This document shows, in pieces, positions 43,430-54,912 of a stretch of 64,000 nt of DNA; position 1 is the first letter of the stretch, and each line of letters starts with the position of its first letter. Both the position numbers and the translations under genes were made by a program. Source of the stretch: Bin5 sp965221345 (GTDB lineage: Bacteria; Chloroflexota; Anaerolineae; Caldilineales; Caldilineaceae); contig CBDCSD010000002.1 in assembly GCA_965221345.1 (NCBI GenBank), positions 434,001-498,000 of the forward strand, given 5' to 3'. Below the pieces are notes generated by a model. It did not search any database, was not told the origin of the DNA, and worked only from the letters and a program-made list of their open reading frames with translations.

Positions 43430-44317
43430 ATGGAGATCACGAAAGCAGTCATAACCGCGGCCAGGCGCACGCAGAGAAGTCTGCCCCTGCAGACAATCAT
43501 CGACAGTGACGGTGTGGAGAAGTCGGTGCTGCGCATTCTGGTGGAGGAGGTAATTGACGCCGGTGTCGACGAAATATGCGTCATCGTATATCCGGGCGAC
43601 GAGGCCGCTTATGCCGCGACGGTCGGCGAGCACGCCGGTCGTCTCCACTTCGTCCAGCAGGCGGAGCAGCTGGGCTACGCGCACGCGGTGTACTGCGCAC
43701 GCGAGTTTGTCGGCCGTGACTCTTTTCTGCACTTGGTGGGGGATCACTTGTATGTCCGGCCAGACGGTGGGCGTTGCGCGGCGCGCGTCGTCGAGGTGGC
43801 GCGTGCCCATAACTGTGCCGTCTCGGCGGTACAGGCGACGCGAGAGACCCTTCTGCCCTTTTTCGGCGCGGTGGGCGGTCACCGGCTGGCTGGCCAGACA
43901 GGGCTGTACCAGGTGGAAACTGTGATTGAGAAGCCCACGCCCACCGAAGCTGAGCAGAGGCTGGTGGCGTCGGGCTTGCGCGCGGGTCATTATCTCTGCT
44001 TTTTCGGCATTCACGTCCTGACAGCAGGCGTCATGGAGATTCTGGATGGGCTGCTCTCCTCTGCGGATGCGGGAGGGTCGGATGCGCGCTTTAATGTTGG
44101 CCTCTCTCTCTCGGCAGCTTTGAATCGTTTGGCCCAGCGGGAGCAGTATCTGGCTTTGGAGCAGCGGGGCATGCGTCTTGACATTGGCGTGAAGTACGGT
44201 CTGCTCTCGGCCCAGATCGCCCTGGCGTTGAACGGACAGGATCGGGATGAAATGCTGACCCGGCTGCTGGAACTGCTGATGGCGCGCTCGATGCAGGAGG
44301 GGGAAGAGCCGGGATGA
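43430..44317 (+). CDS. Sugar-phosphate nucleotidyltransferase-like protein with altered signature
   Basis: A 295-residue protein of the GalU/RfbA fold. The N-terminus MEITKAVITAARRTQRSL is where active enzymes have a Gly-rich loop (AAGxGTR); here the glycines are lost and the downstream PK pair is replaced (TIIDSDGVEK). Other parts are well kept: VEEVIDAGVDEICVIVYP, FVQQAEQLGYAHAVYCA (about 75), FLHLVGDHLYV with the metal Asp (about 100), and ETVIEKPTPTEAE (about 160). Activity may therefore be altered or lost. It ends 136 bases before the kinase-pyrophosphorylase fusion gene, probably one operon. Confidence 0.75.
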   Translation: MEITKAVITAARRTQRSLPLQTIIDSDGVEKSVLRILVEEVIDAGVDEICVIVYPGDEAAYAATVGEHAGRLHFVQQAEQLGYAHAVYCAREFVGRDSFLHLVGDHLYVRPDGGRCAARVVEVARAHNCAVSAVQATRETLLPFFGAVGGHRLAGQTGLYQVETVIEKPTPTEAEQRLVASGLRAGHYLCFFGIHVLTAGVMEILDGLLSSADAGGSDARFNVGLSLSAALNRLAQREQYLALEQRGMRLDIGVKYGLLSAQIALALNGQDRDEMLTRLLELLMARSMQEGEEPG

Positions 44318-44453
44318 TGTGCGTTCAGGTTGAAAACGCCTTCTTTCCCGTATTGCGTAAGGGAAGGCGAGAAACTTGTGTTTCCAGGATACAGCCCGCG
44401 TTAAGAGTCCAGGTGGCAGACGGGATACAGATTAAGCCTCGGAAAGTTCTGAA

Positions 44454-47400
44454 ATGAGTACACTGGTCAGGATTATCACCGCTGCGGATGACGATGCCCG
44501 CAACCGCGCTCTGGAGGAGTTCGCCCGCTCCGCTTCAGCGGAGACGTTGCTGCGGGAGTGCGAGGCGTTGGACCGGTTGCGGCGGGAGAACGAGAACCTG
44601 TATGAACAGGTACGGGCGCTTATCTTTCTGCATTCGATCCACCGGTTCCATCTGCCCGGCAAGCCCGGTTTTGCCGCCCGAGGCGAGATCCCCTTCCGAG
44701 GTTACGAAGAGCTTCTCAACCGTCGTTTCGAGGAAGCGATTGAGACGTTTCTACAACGCCAGTCGCAGGCAGGTCCGAGCGAAGCTCTCTCGAGCGGGCT
44801 GGCCGCGGCCTACCGGCAACTCGGCTTTCAGACACTGGCCGATCAGGTGCGGCGAAGTGTGCGATCTCTGGCTGGCAACCAGTGGATGTTTCGGGTCGGC
44901 CACCCGAGCGACCATCCATTGCGGGTCAATGAAACGTTACGCCATCCGCGCAGCAACGGACTGTTTCCGCTGCTGCGCGAAACTACACCTGTGCGCATGG
45001 ACCTGACGCACAGCGGCTGGAGTGACATTTTTTTTCTGGGTATGGATTTCCCTGAAGGTGCGCGGGTGCTGAACGTTTCCATCGACTTGAGCGTAGATAG
45101 TGCAGGACAGCCGCAGAGCCAGACGCCGCGGCCACCGGTGGAGGGTTATTTCCGGGTCATTGATCGGCCCATATTACGGCTGGTCAGTGTTGACCTGCAG
45201 GCGAGCACGGAAATCACTTCTTTCGCTGAGGTCTTCGATTTTGCCCGCGACCATCTCGGTCTGCTGAAGGCCGCGCTCATTGCAGCCGGCATTGTACCGC
45301 CAGGCATGGAGGGCGCGCACCAGCCGCTAGCCGATCTGCTGACCCAGTTGGTTGGCTCCGGCCAGGGGATTGAACTGGTGAGCAAGGTGAATGACATTCC
45401 GAAGGGATCGCGTTTGGCCGTCTCTACCAGTCTGCTGGCCTGCCTCATCACCGCCTGTATGCGGGCCACCGGCCAGGCCCGGTCGCTCACAGGCGGCTTG
45501 AGCGAAGGGGAGCGCCGGCTGGTGGCAGCGCGGGCCATCCTGGGGGAATGGCTGGGCGGGTCGGGCGGCGGCTGGCAGGATTCGGGCGGCATCTGGCCGG
45601 GGATCAAGCTGATCGAGGGGAGGTTGAGCGCAGAGGGAGATCCTGAATACGGTGTCAGCCGGGGCAGGCTGTTGCCCAGCCATCAGCTCTTCGGGCGCGA
45701 CGAGATCAGCGAGGAGACCCGGCAGGCGCTACAAGCCAGTCTAGTTCTGGTTCACGGCGGCATGGCCCAGGATGTGGGGCCGGTTCTGGAGATGGTAACG
45801 GAGAAGTATCTGCTGCGTTCGGAAGAGGAGTGGGCGGGGCGCCAGCGGGCGATCGGCACGCTGGACGAGATATTGGGGTATCTGAAGGCTGGCAATGTTG
45901 AGGCTATCGGCGAGGCTACGGAACGCAACTTCAGGGGGCCGATTCAGACTATTATTCCGTGGGCGGGCAACCTCTACACGGACAGACTAATCCAGCAAGC
46001 GCGCGCTGAGTTTGGCGAACAATTCTGGGGCTTCTGGATGTTGGGTGGGATGTCCGGGGGCGGCATGGGGTTTATCTTTGATCCCCGTTTCAAAGCCGCG
46101 GGGAAGGCCCGCCTGCAGGAGATTATGAAGGACACAAAAACGCGCATGGAGCACGCTGTTCCGTTCGCCATGGAGCCGGTGGTTTACGACTTCGCAATCA
46201 ACGAGCGGGGCACCTGGGCCGAACTGTACGGGCAGCCGGGTGCGCCGGCGGACCGGTTGGATGGGGCCAGTACACTCATGCCGGCAGAATACTACCGTTT
46301 GACCGTACCTGATATTCTGCGCCAGGATCCGTGGCTGCTCTCGCCAGCCCAGCGAGCAGAGTTGGAACTTTTCGGGGCCTCCAGCCGCGCCGACCCGGAG
46401 CTTGTCAATGTTCTCCCGTCTCTCTTTCAGCGAATGTTGCCACAGAAGCAGCAGGTGGACCTACAGGATTCGCTGGAGGCGTTGCTGGCGGCCAACGGCT
46501 TCGACCGCGCCCAGCATGAACAGATTCGCGGGGATATGCGCAGCGGGCGCATCGGCCTGGCCCAGAACCGGCTGCCCTCCCGCAGCCTGATCCAGGAAGT
46601 TGAACCTGAGGAGCTAATCGACGCGACCGTGCAGTTGCCGGAACGTCTTCAGGAGATCGGCGCGGCCGCGCTCCGAGCCGGGGAGGTCGCGGTCGTTAGC
46701 CTGGCCGGCGGTGCGGGCAGCCGCTGGAGCCAGGGCGCGGGGGTAGTCAAGGCGCTGAACCCGTTTGCGCGTCTGGCAGGCCGGCACCGCGACTTCATCG
46801 AGATTCACCTGGCCAAAAGCCGTCGCAGCGGTCGACTTTACGGCACGCACCTGCCGCACATTATTACCACCAGCTATCTCACGCACCGCGCCATCGCCAG
46901 CACGCTCGGGGACGGGAACGACTATGGCTATGAAGGGCCGCTACTGCTGTCGCCGGGACGCAGCATCGGTTTGCGCATGGTGCCGATGGTGCGGGATCTG
47001 CGCTTCGCTTGGGAGGAGACGCCCCGGCAGGTTCTGGATGTACAGGCGCAGAAGGTACAGGAGAGCCTGCATGGCGCGTTGATCAACTGGGCGCGTGCAC
47101 AGGGGGAGGGAAGTGACTACGTCGACAACCTGCCCGACCAATGCATCCACCCCGTGGGCCACTGGTATGAAGTGCCGAACCTGTTACGCAATGGCGTTCT
47201 GCGCTGGCTGTTGGCGGAGCGTCCGCAGCTTCAGCATCTGATGGTACACAACATCGACACGGTCGGCGCGCATGTTGATCCGGCGTTACTTGGTCTGCAT
47301 ATCAGTACACAGGCGACGATGACCGCCGAGGTGATACACCGCCGGCTGGAGGACCGCGGCGGCGGCCTGGCGCGCGTCGATGGCAGGATGCGTCTGGTGG

Positions 47401-47813
47401 AAGGGCTGGCGTTGCCGCGCGAGGATATCGAGTTTCGTCTGACCTATTACAACACCAACACTTTCTGGATTCACATCGACCGCCTGCTGGCGACGCTGGA
47501 CCTGGATCGGGCTTCCCTGGAAGATGAAATAGAAGTGGCGGGCGCGTTGGGGCGCATGGCGGCGCGTATGCCCACTTATGTAACGCTGAAAGATGTGAAG
47601 AAGCGCTGGGGCCGGGGACAGGAGGATATTTTTCCCGTCACGCAGTTCGAGAAGCTGTGGGGGGATATGACTGCGTTGCCGGAGATGGATTGCGGCTACG
47701 TTGTCGTGCCGCGAGTGCGGGGCCAGCAACTCAAGGAAGTGGCCCAGTTGGACGGCTGGCTGCGGGACGGCTCCGCCGCCTACGTGGAAGGGCTGTGCGA
47801 TTGGACGGATTGA
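44454..47813 (+). CDS. GHMP-kinase-like / UDP-sugar pyrophosphorylase fusion protein
   Basis: An 1119-residue protein with two enzyme-like halves. The N-terminal half resembles fucokinase-type GHMP sugar kinases: MDLTHSGWSDIFFLGMDFP (about 181), KGSRLAVSTSLLACLITA at the phosphate-binding motif 2 (about 316), LGGSGGGWQDSGGIWPGIKL (about 368) and motif 3 LGGMSGGGMGF (about 531). The C-terminal half is a UDPGP-type uridylyltransferase: SLAGGAGSRWSQGAGVVK (about 747), CIHPVGHWYE (about 900), LMVHNIDTVGAHVDP (about 930) and YYNTNTFWIH (about 1000). A kinase plus pyrophosphorylase in one chain suggests a salvage route from free sugar to UDP-sugar, like the fucose enzyme FKP but in reversed domain order. 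The motif 2 glycines are partly lost. Substrate unknown. Confidence 0.72.
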   Translation: MSTLVRIITAADDDARNRALEEFARSASAETLLRECEALDRLRRENENLYEQVRALIFLHSIHRFHLPGKPGFAARGEIPFRGYEELLNRRFEEAIETFLQRQSQAGPSEALSSGLAAAYRQLGFQTLADQVRRSVRSLAGNQWMFRVGHPSDHPLRVNETLRHPRSNGLFPLLRETTPVRMDLTHSGWSDIFFLGMDFPEGARVLNVSIDLSVDSAGQPQSQTPRPPVEGYFRVIDRPILRLVSVDLQASTEITSFAEVFDFARDHLGLLKAALIAAGIVPPGMEGAHQPLADLLTQLVGSGQGIELVSKVNDIPKGSRLAVSTSLLACLITACMRATGQARSLTGGLSEGERRLVAARAILGEWLGGSGGGWQDSGGIWPGIKLIEGRLSAEGDPEYGVSRGRLLPSHQLFGRDEISEETRQALQASLVLVHGGMAQDVGPVLEMVTEKYLLRSEEEWAGRQRAIGTLDEILGYLKAGNVEAIGEATERNFRGPIQTIIPWAGNLYTDRLIQQARAEFGEQFWGFWMLGGMSGGGMGFIFDPRFKAAGKARLQEIMKDTKTRMEHAVPFAMEPVVYDFAINERGTWAELYGQPGAPADRLDGASTLMPAEYYRLTVPDILRQDPWLLSPAQRAELELFGASSRADPELVNVLPSLFQRMLPQKQQVDLQDSLEALLAANGFDRAQHEQIRGDMRSGRIGLAQNRLPSRSLIQEVEPEELIDATVQLPERLQEIGAAALRAGEVAVVSLAGGAGSRWSQGAGVVKALNPFARLAGRHRDFIEIHLAKSRRSGRLYGTHLPHIITTSYLTHRAIASTLGDGNDYGYEGPLLLSPGRSIGLRMVPMVRDLRFAWEETPRQVLDVQAQKVQESLHGALINWARAQGEGSDYVDNLPDQCIHPVGHWYEVPNLLRNGVLRWLLAERPQLQHLMVHNIDTVGAHVDPALLGLHISTQATMTAEVIHRRLEDRGGGLARVDGRMRLVEGLALPREDIEFRLTYYNTNTFWIHIDRLLATLDLDRASLEDEIEVAGALGRMAARMPTYVTLKDVKKRWGRGQEDIFPVTQFEKLWGDMTALPEMDCGYVVVPRVRGQQLKEVAQLDGWLRDGSAAYVEGLCDWTD

Positions 47814-47819
47814 TCGAAA

Positions 47820-48860
47820 CTATACGCGCTGTGCCAGAACGGGATTAGGCGCGTCCGGCATATGCTGGTAGCTGGGATCCTCCCTTTGCTTTTTGAGGAT
47901 GGCGGCGATCTCCCGCCACGTGGCCACCAGGCCGACCGAGCTCGGCGGCAGGTCCTTCTCTATCGCCTCATGTAGCCTGCGCAGCTTGTAGCACGGCACC
48001 GCCGCGTACATGTGATGCTCGATGTGAAAATTCATGTGCCAATAAAGGAAGCGCACGAACGGGTTCAGAATGAATGTGCGGGTGCAGATCCGGAAATCGG
48101 GCACGTTATCCATAAGGCCAACGTGCTGGGTATTGTTGCAAAGGAAGAGCAGCCAGCCGGCGTAGAACGGGGCCAGCGTAATCAACACCGGCAGCAGCCA
48201 GAGGCCCGGCAGCACGGTGAAATTCAAAACCAGGGAAAGGACGGTCAGGAGTAGATGCCCGAACAGTAGAACGCGCGCCCAGTTGAAGAGGCGCCGGCGT
48301 TTCTCTGTTGCTTCCGGCGGGAAGAGTATATTTTCCCACTCACCTTCCAGGCGCCCTAAGGAAAACCGTACTACCCCTTTTATACGCTGAGCCAGCCCCC
48401 ATGGGTTAATCAAAACCGTTTGGTAAAAGGCCTTGCGCGTGAAATCAACCGGCAGAACGACCTCGAGATCGTCGGGGGGGTGCAGGGTGTACTTGTGGTG
48501 CTCCTGGTGGCTCGCCCAGAAGAAGATATGATTGAACCCGCCCAGAAAGCTGAAGAGCAGCAGAAAGAACTCGTTGAGGAACTTGGTGCGAAAGACGGTA
48601 CGGTGGCAGAGTTCGTGGAAGCCGTTTAGCAGAAAGGCATAAAAGGTGCCATGCAGAAAGAGGATGGGGATCAGGGCCCACCAGGCTCCCACTTGCACGG
48701 CGTACCAAGCGGCCGCGCCTGTCAGCGCCAGCAGACCGAGGTGGCCAAGCGCCTGCTTCAGGCCGAGCAGATCGCTGCGCTGATTCAACTCCGCCAGGTT
48801 CGCCCGCTCGATCGGCGATCTGTACCAGTTAACTTTGGATTGTACGGGTCCGTAGGTCAC
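47820..48860 (-). CDS. Membrane fatty acid desaturase
   Basis: A 346-residue desaturase with the three His boxes of di-iron membrane desaturases: HELCH (about 85), HQEHH (about 117) and HIEHH (about 288). Four to five hydrophobic segments surround them. It would introduce double bonds into acyl lipids or carotenoid-like substrates in the membrane. It ends six bases after the convergent fusion gene. The start has AAAGGACC upstream. Confidence 0.9.
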   Translation of the reverse strand: MTYGPVQSKVNWYRSPIERANLAELNQRSDLLGLKQALGHLGLLALTGAAAWYAVQVGAWWALIPILFLHGTFYAFLLNGFHELCHRTVFRTKFLNEFFLLLFSFLGGFNHIFFWASHQEHHKYTLHPPDDLEVVLPVDFTRKAFYQTVLINPWGLAQRIKGVVRFSLGRLEGEWENILFPPEATEKRRRLFNWARVLLFGHLLLTVLSLVLNFTVLPGLWLLPVLITLAPFYAGWLLFLCNNTQHVGLMDNVPDFRICTRTFILNPFVRFLYWHMNFHIEHHMYAAVPCYKLRRLHEAIEKDLPPSSVGLVATWREIAAILKKQREDPSYQHMPDAPNPVLAQRV

Positions 48861-48984
48861 GGCCGGAGGTCCTTTCGGTTGTGTGCTTCAGGTGTTTCCG
48901 GCTGCCTCGACAACCAAGCGGTCGCCGGGGCGGCGATATGGAGGAATTGTACCTGATTATTCACGGTCGCGCAACCGAAAACGC

Positions 48985-49018
48985 GGATACGCCCTCGCAA
49001 AGTGCCGAGGGCGTATCC
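48985..49018 (-). terminator. Stem-loop after clpB (distal)
   Basis: Perfect 13-bp inverted repeat GGATACGCCCTCG / CGAGGGCGTATCC with an 8-base loop. On the minus strand it is followed by GCGTTTTCGG. It is the second of two strong hairpins downstream of clpB. Confidence 0.6.
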
Positions 49019-49040
49019 CACGAATCGCTGTATGACGAAA

Positions 49041-49070
49041 TCTGCGCGAAAGATCTTGGTTTCGCGCAGA
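49041..49070 (-). terminator. Stem-loop directly after clpB
   Basis: Perfect 11-bp inverted repeat TCTGCGCGAAA / TTTCGCGCAGA with an 8-base loop, eight bases after the clpB stop. The minus-strand 3' flank is TTTCGTC, so it works as a short-tailed terminator at best. Confidence 0.65.
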
Positions 49071-49077
49071 ATCCATT

Positions 49078-51660
<2,583 letters not shown>

Positions 51661-51899
51661 TGAACTCTCCTTTTCGATTCCGCGGCCTATTCCGTAACAG
51701 GCGCATAAGGTCTCTGTTCGGGCCGGAATTGGCCGTGCGTGTTTGTTTCCAGTATTTTCGGCGTTCATCACAGGCACATTTGCGGAGTGTATGAAAAAGA
51801 TAAGCGGTGCGTTGCAGAGGCTGGCCCCGCTCTTGAGAGAGCAGAAAACGATGCAGTTCGAGGGTTGAATTGCGGTTATAGATTGGGTTACTGGTGGGC

Positions 51900-54155
51900 T
51901 TATGGGGCGCTGATTAGAGGAGGACGCGACGCGGCGGGCGCGGCCGGATCGTTCAACTGTGAGAATGCGGTAAGGCCAAGAAGCGCGCCGCTAAGAAAGA
52001 AGAAGAGGGCGGCCATCGCCAGGACGATGTAGAGCGGACGGCTGGCACGCAGCAGCGGACGCCGCCACAGGAGCGGGGCAAGCGACAAGGCGATCAACAG
52101 CGCGCCGACCAACGTTTGCGCCGGCAGCCTGGGGACCGGGTTGCGCCAGGGGAATCGGGCGACCTTGTGCACAGACTCCGCTGACGGAACGGGGATTGAA
52201 ATCTCTGCCAAGACGTCGTTCATGCCCCGGCGGCGCACGTAGACTGACAGGTTCCATTCGCCATCGCGGTTGAGGAAGGCGCCCTCTGCGCCGAAGGCAT
52301 CCTCGCCCAGGTCGGCCAGATCGAGACGCGCCTGCCCCATCTGGCCCGATTCGTGGTTGAAGAAGAGACGCACCAGCTGGACCTCACCGATATCGGAGGA
52401 ATCGGGATGGGAAAGATGTACCCAATAGCGGTTGTGACCGACCTGATTGGGGGTTACCTGCAGGTGGATTGCCAAGTCGCTATCGTAGGCCATATTGTTG
52501 AAAGGCAGCGAGGGCGCCACCGGGGTTGTTGGCAGGGGCAGTTTGGGGGTCGGCGTCTGCACGAGCACCGCTACCGAAATGAACAGGACAGCGGCCATGC
52601 CAGCCTCAACTGCTACCCGTCGCGAGAAGTGGCGCAGTCTTGGTTGGCGGGTGACTGTCTCTTCCGCCTGTTGTACGGCGCGATTGTTGAGGAAGGCCAG
52701 CGCGAGGATGGCGGCGACAGTCACCAGTTTGATGAGTAGAACCTGCCCATAGGTGGTACTGAAGAGGCTGTCGATCCCCGGCAGCTGCACAAAACTGCTG
52801 AAAAGACCGGTCAGCGCCAGTACGAATACCGCCACTTGTGCGCTGAGTGAGAAGCGCCGCAGCAGACGGATCAACCCATTTGGGCTGGGCACTGTCTGCA
52901 GCCGATACAGCTGCAGCAATAGCAGGGCCAGGAAGATCAGACCGCCCGCCCAGACCGCGGCGGCGACAAGATGCGCGAAATCAGCGGCGACGGCCCAGCC
53001 GCTGCCGCGGCCGGCGGCAGCGTGGCTGCTGGCGGCAAAGGTAAAGAGTGCAGTCGTCGTCAGTAGGGTCGCCCTGGCCTGCTGCGGAAAGACCCTGGCC
53101 TTTGTCTGCTCCCGGCGGACCAGAAGGTCGGACAGGATGCTGGTTGCAACCACGATCGCAACCGCGAGAATCCACAAATTCAGGTGATAGAATAGCGTGC
53201 CGCCCAGTCCAAGGACGCACAACCCCAGATAGAGCCAAGAGACATGCGGAGCGGCACGACGCATGCGACCGGACAGGGTGGCAGGGCTTGACGCGCCCCC
53301 GCTCGAAAGGGGAGAGATGACGGCAGCCGATCGATTGCGCATGATCAGAATGAGGACTGCCGCCAGCAGCGCCTGGCGCATCAGCACCAGATTGCCGGGG
53401 CGGGTGGCGAGTAACAGCTCGGGAAATTCGCCGATCCCCCCCAAACGCAGCGTCTGAACGAGTAGTTGCAGCCAGCCGCCGGCGGACAGACCGATTGCCC
53501 CGGCCAGAGCGATCGATTGGGAGAGCCTGACTACGATCAGGCTGAACTCGTCATTCTCACGCGCAGCCGCCCCCGCCAACAGCCAGCGGATGGACAACGG
53601 GCCGACCAGAAGTGCTGCGCTGAGCAGGGAGAGCCAACGGAGTAAGGAATCGGCAAGGGGGGGAAGGCCGTCCTGATGGTGGACGGTGACTTCAACGGCG
53701 CTGCCAGCGGGACGGGTGCCGTCAGGATTCAGGATGGTGAGGGGGAAAGAGCCGACCCACTCATGACCGTCCACGCTGGAGAGAGTCTGCCAGACGACGG
53801 TGTAGATGCCCGGCTCGATACTCTCCAGCGGTAGGGTCAGATGGGTGGAGTCGGCGGGGTCGATGCGCGGCGCGGCGGTTGGTATTTCAGTTCCACCGGC
53901 GGTGAGAATGCGGGCACCGGTGAAGGTCGCTTCCAGCGGTTCGCTGAACCAAAAGTGGATGGCCGCGGGCGGCTGCGTGAGTTCTGCGTTGGGCTGGGGG
54001 TCGGCGCGCACGAGCAGCGCGTGGGCCTGGGTGATCTGCGGGGACAGCAGCACCAGAGCCGCGGCCAGCCACGCCAACCGCAGGCGCAACATTTTCACAT
54101 TTTGGAAGGCAGCCTTGATTGACCTGGCCGCGCCACGCCAGGGAGCTCTCGACAT
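51900..54155 (-). CDS. CopC-CopD fusion, copper-resistance-type membrane protein
   Basis: A 751-residue protein. A signal peptide ends at TQAHA, so the mature N-terminus is the Cu-ligating His-Ala of CopC: HALLVRADPQPNAEL, then IHFWFSEPLE, YTVVWQTLSSVDGHEWVGSF. A CopD-type multi-pass part follows (about 170-520, for example FAHLVAAAVWAGGLIFLALLL). Then comes an extracellular segment and a last membrane helix pair near the C-terminus. Such proteins handle copper across the membrane. The first ATG (54155) is seven bases after the CopC gene. ATG 54092 begins the signal peptide more neatly and is a real alternative. Last gene of the LRR/His-rich/CopC operon. Confidence 0.88.
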   Translation of the reverse strand: MSRAPWRGAARSIKAAFQNVKMLRLRLAWLAAALVLLSPQITQAHALLVRADPQPNAELTQPPAAIHFWFSEPLEATFTGARILTAGGTEIPTAAPRIDPADSTHLTLPLESIEPGIYTVVWQTLSSVDGHEWVGSFPLTILNPDGTRPAGSAVEVTVHHQDGLPPLADSLLRWLSLLSAALLVGPLSIRWLLAGAAARENDEFSLIVVRLSQSIALAGAIGLSAGGWLQLLVQTLRLGGIGEFPELLLATRPGNLVLMRQALLAAVLILIMRNRSAAVISPLSSGGASSPATLSGRMRRAAPHVSWLYLGLCVLGLGGTLFYHLNLWILAVAIVVATSILSDLLVRREQTKARVFPQQARATLLTTTALFTFAASSHAAAGRGSGWAVAADFAHLVAAAVWAGGLIFLALLLLQLYRLQTVPSPNGLIRLLRRFSLSAQVAVFVLALTGLFSSFVQLPGIDSLFSTTYGQVLLIKLVTVAAILALAFLNNRAVQQAEETVTRQPRLRHFSRRVAVEAGMAAVLFISVAVLVQTPTPKLPLPTTPVAPSLPFNNMAYDSDLAIHLQVTPNQVGHNRYWVHLSHPDSSDIGEVQLVRLFFNHESGQMGQARLDLADLGEDAFGAEGAFLNRDGEWNLSVYVRRRGMNDVLAEISIPVPSAESVHKVARFPWRNPVPRLPAQTLVGALLIALSLAPLLWRRPLLRASRPLYIVLAMAALFFFLSGALLGLTAFSQLNDPAAPAASRPPLISAP

Positions 54156-54162
54156 TGGTCCG

Positions 54163-54909
54163 CTATTTCTTCTTTCCGCTCAGGCCGCGCCAGATACCCT
54201 GGGACTGGGGCTCGCTCAGCCTTCGGCGCCTTCCGGCCATCAGAAACGCGCCGAGGAGCAATAGGAGCGGAAAGGAACTGCCCAGGCAAGGCAGCCCCGG
54301 ACCCTGGTCATCCTGGTCGGGAGGTGATTCGGGGCCCTCTGAAGCTGGATCTGCAGCGGGGGGCGTCGATTGGGGCCCGGTGCTGTCCACTTGGGCTGTA
54401 TTCGTGGGCGAAGGTTGGGTGTTCCCCGCTGCGGCTGTTGGCGTGGCTGATGGTGCGGCATCCGGGCTGTCGGCTGGCTGACCGGCCTCAGCCGTCGGCT
54501 CGTCGGCGTCGACTGTGAACTGGAACTCGCCGTTAGCGTCGTCGCCGTCATCGGCGGAAAGGGTGCGCCAGCGCACGATGTAGACGCCATTGGCAAGGTC
54601 CGGTGGCAGCGAGACGGTCATCAGCTTGCGGTCGTCATCGTCAATGGCGGCGTCGTCCAGATCGATCCTCTGTTGATCGGGGCCGTACACTTCCAGGCTG
54701 TTCTGGCCTTCGCGGCGGAACAGTTCCTGGGTAAACCAGACTTGTACCTGCTGTAGAGCCTGGAAAACGACTTCATCTGCAGCCGGCACAGAGCTATCGT
54801 AGTCGGAATGGGCCAGAACTGCAGTGGCCAATGGATAGTGGATAGTGACCAGTAACAAAGCCAACCCCAGCAGCTTGGCGATACCTTTGCGCAATTGCGT
54901 CAGGGTCAC
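54163..54909 (-). CDS. CopC domain protein with C-terminal membrane anchor
   Basis: A 248-residue exported protein. The signal peptide leads to AHSDYDSSVPAADEVV, a CopC-like domain starting with His (about 34), with VQVWFTQELFRREGQN and GVYIVRWRTLSADDGDDANG (split, about 108-127). A Pro/Thr/Ala/Ser-rich linker (about 135-205) follows. The C-terminus is GPGLPCLGSSFPLLLLL, a hydrophobic helix, then RRRR, a tripartite sorting-signal-like end. This predicts an anchored periplasmic or cell-surface copper protein. It starts three bases after the His/Asp-rich gene and is followed by the CopC-CopD gene. Confidence 0.85.
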   Translation of the reverse strand: MTLTQLRKGIAKLLGLALLLVTIHYPLATAVLAHSDYDSSVPAADEVVFQALQQVQVWFTQELFRREGQNSLEVYGPDQQRIDLDDAAIDDDDRKLMTVSLPPDLANGVYIVRWRTLSADDGDDANGEFQFTVDADEPTAEAGQPADSPDAAPSATPTAAAGNTQPSPTNTAQVDSTGPQSTPPAADPASEGPESPPDQDDQGPGLPCLGSSFPLLLLLGAFLMAGRRRRLSEPQSQGIWRGLSGKKK

Positions 54910-54912
54910 AAG

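Noticed and set aside
51661..51899. Heat-shock operator (CIRCE or similar) before clpB
   Set aside because: No TTAGCACTC-N9-GAGTGCTAA-like inverted repeat was found in the upstream region.
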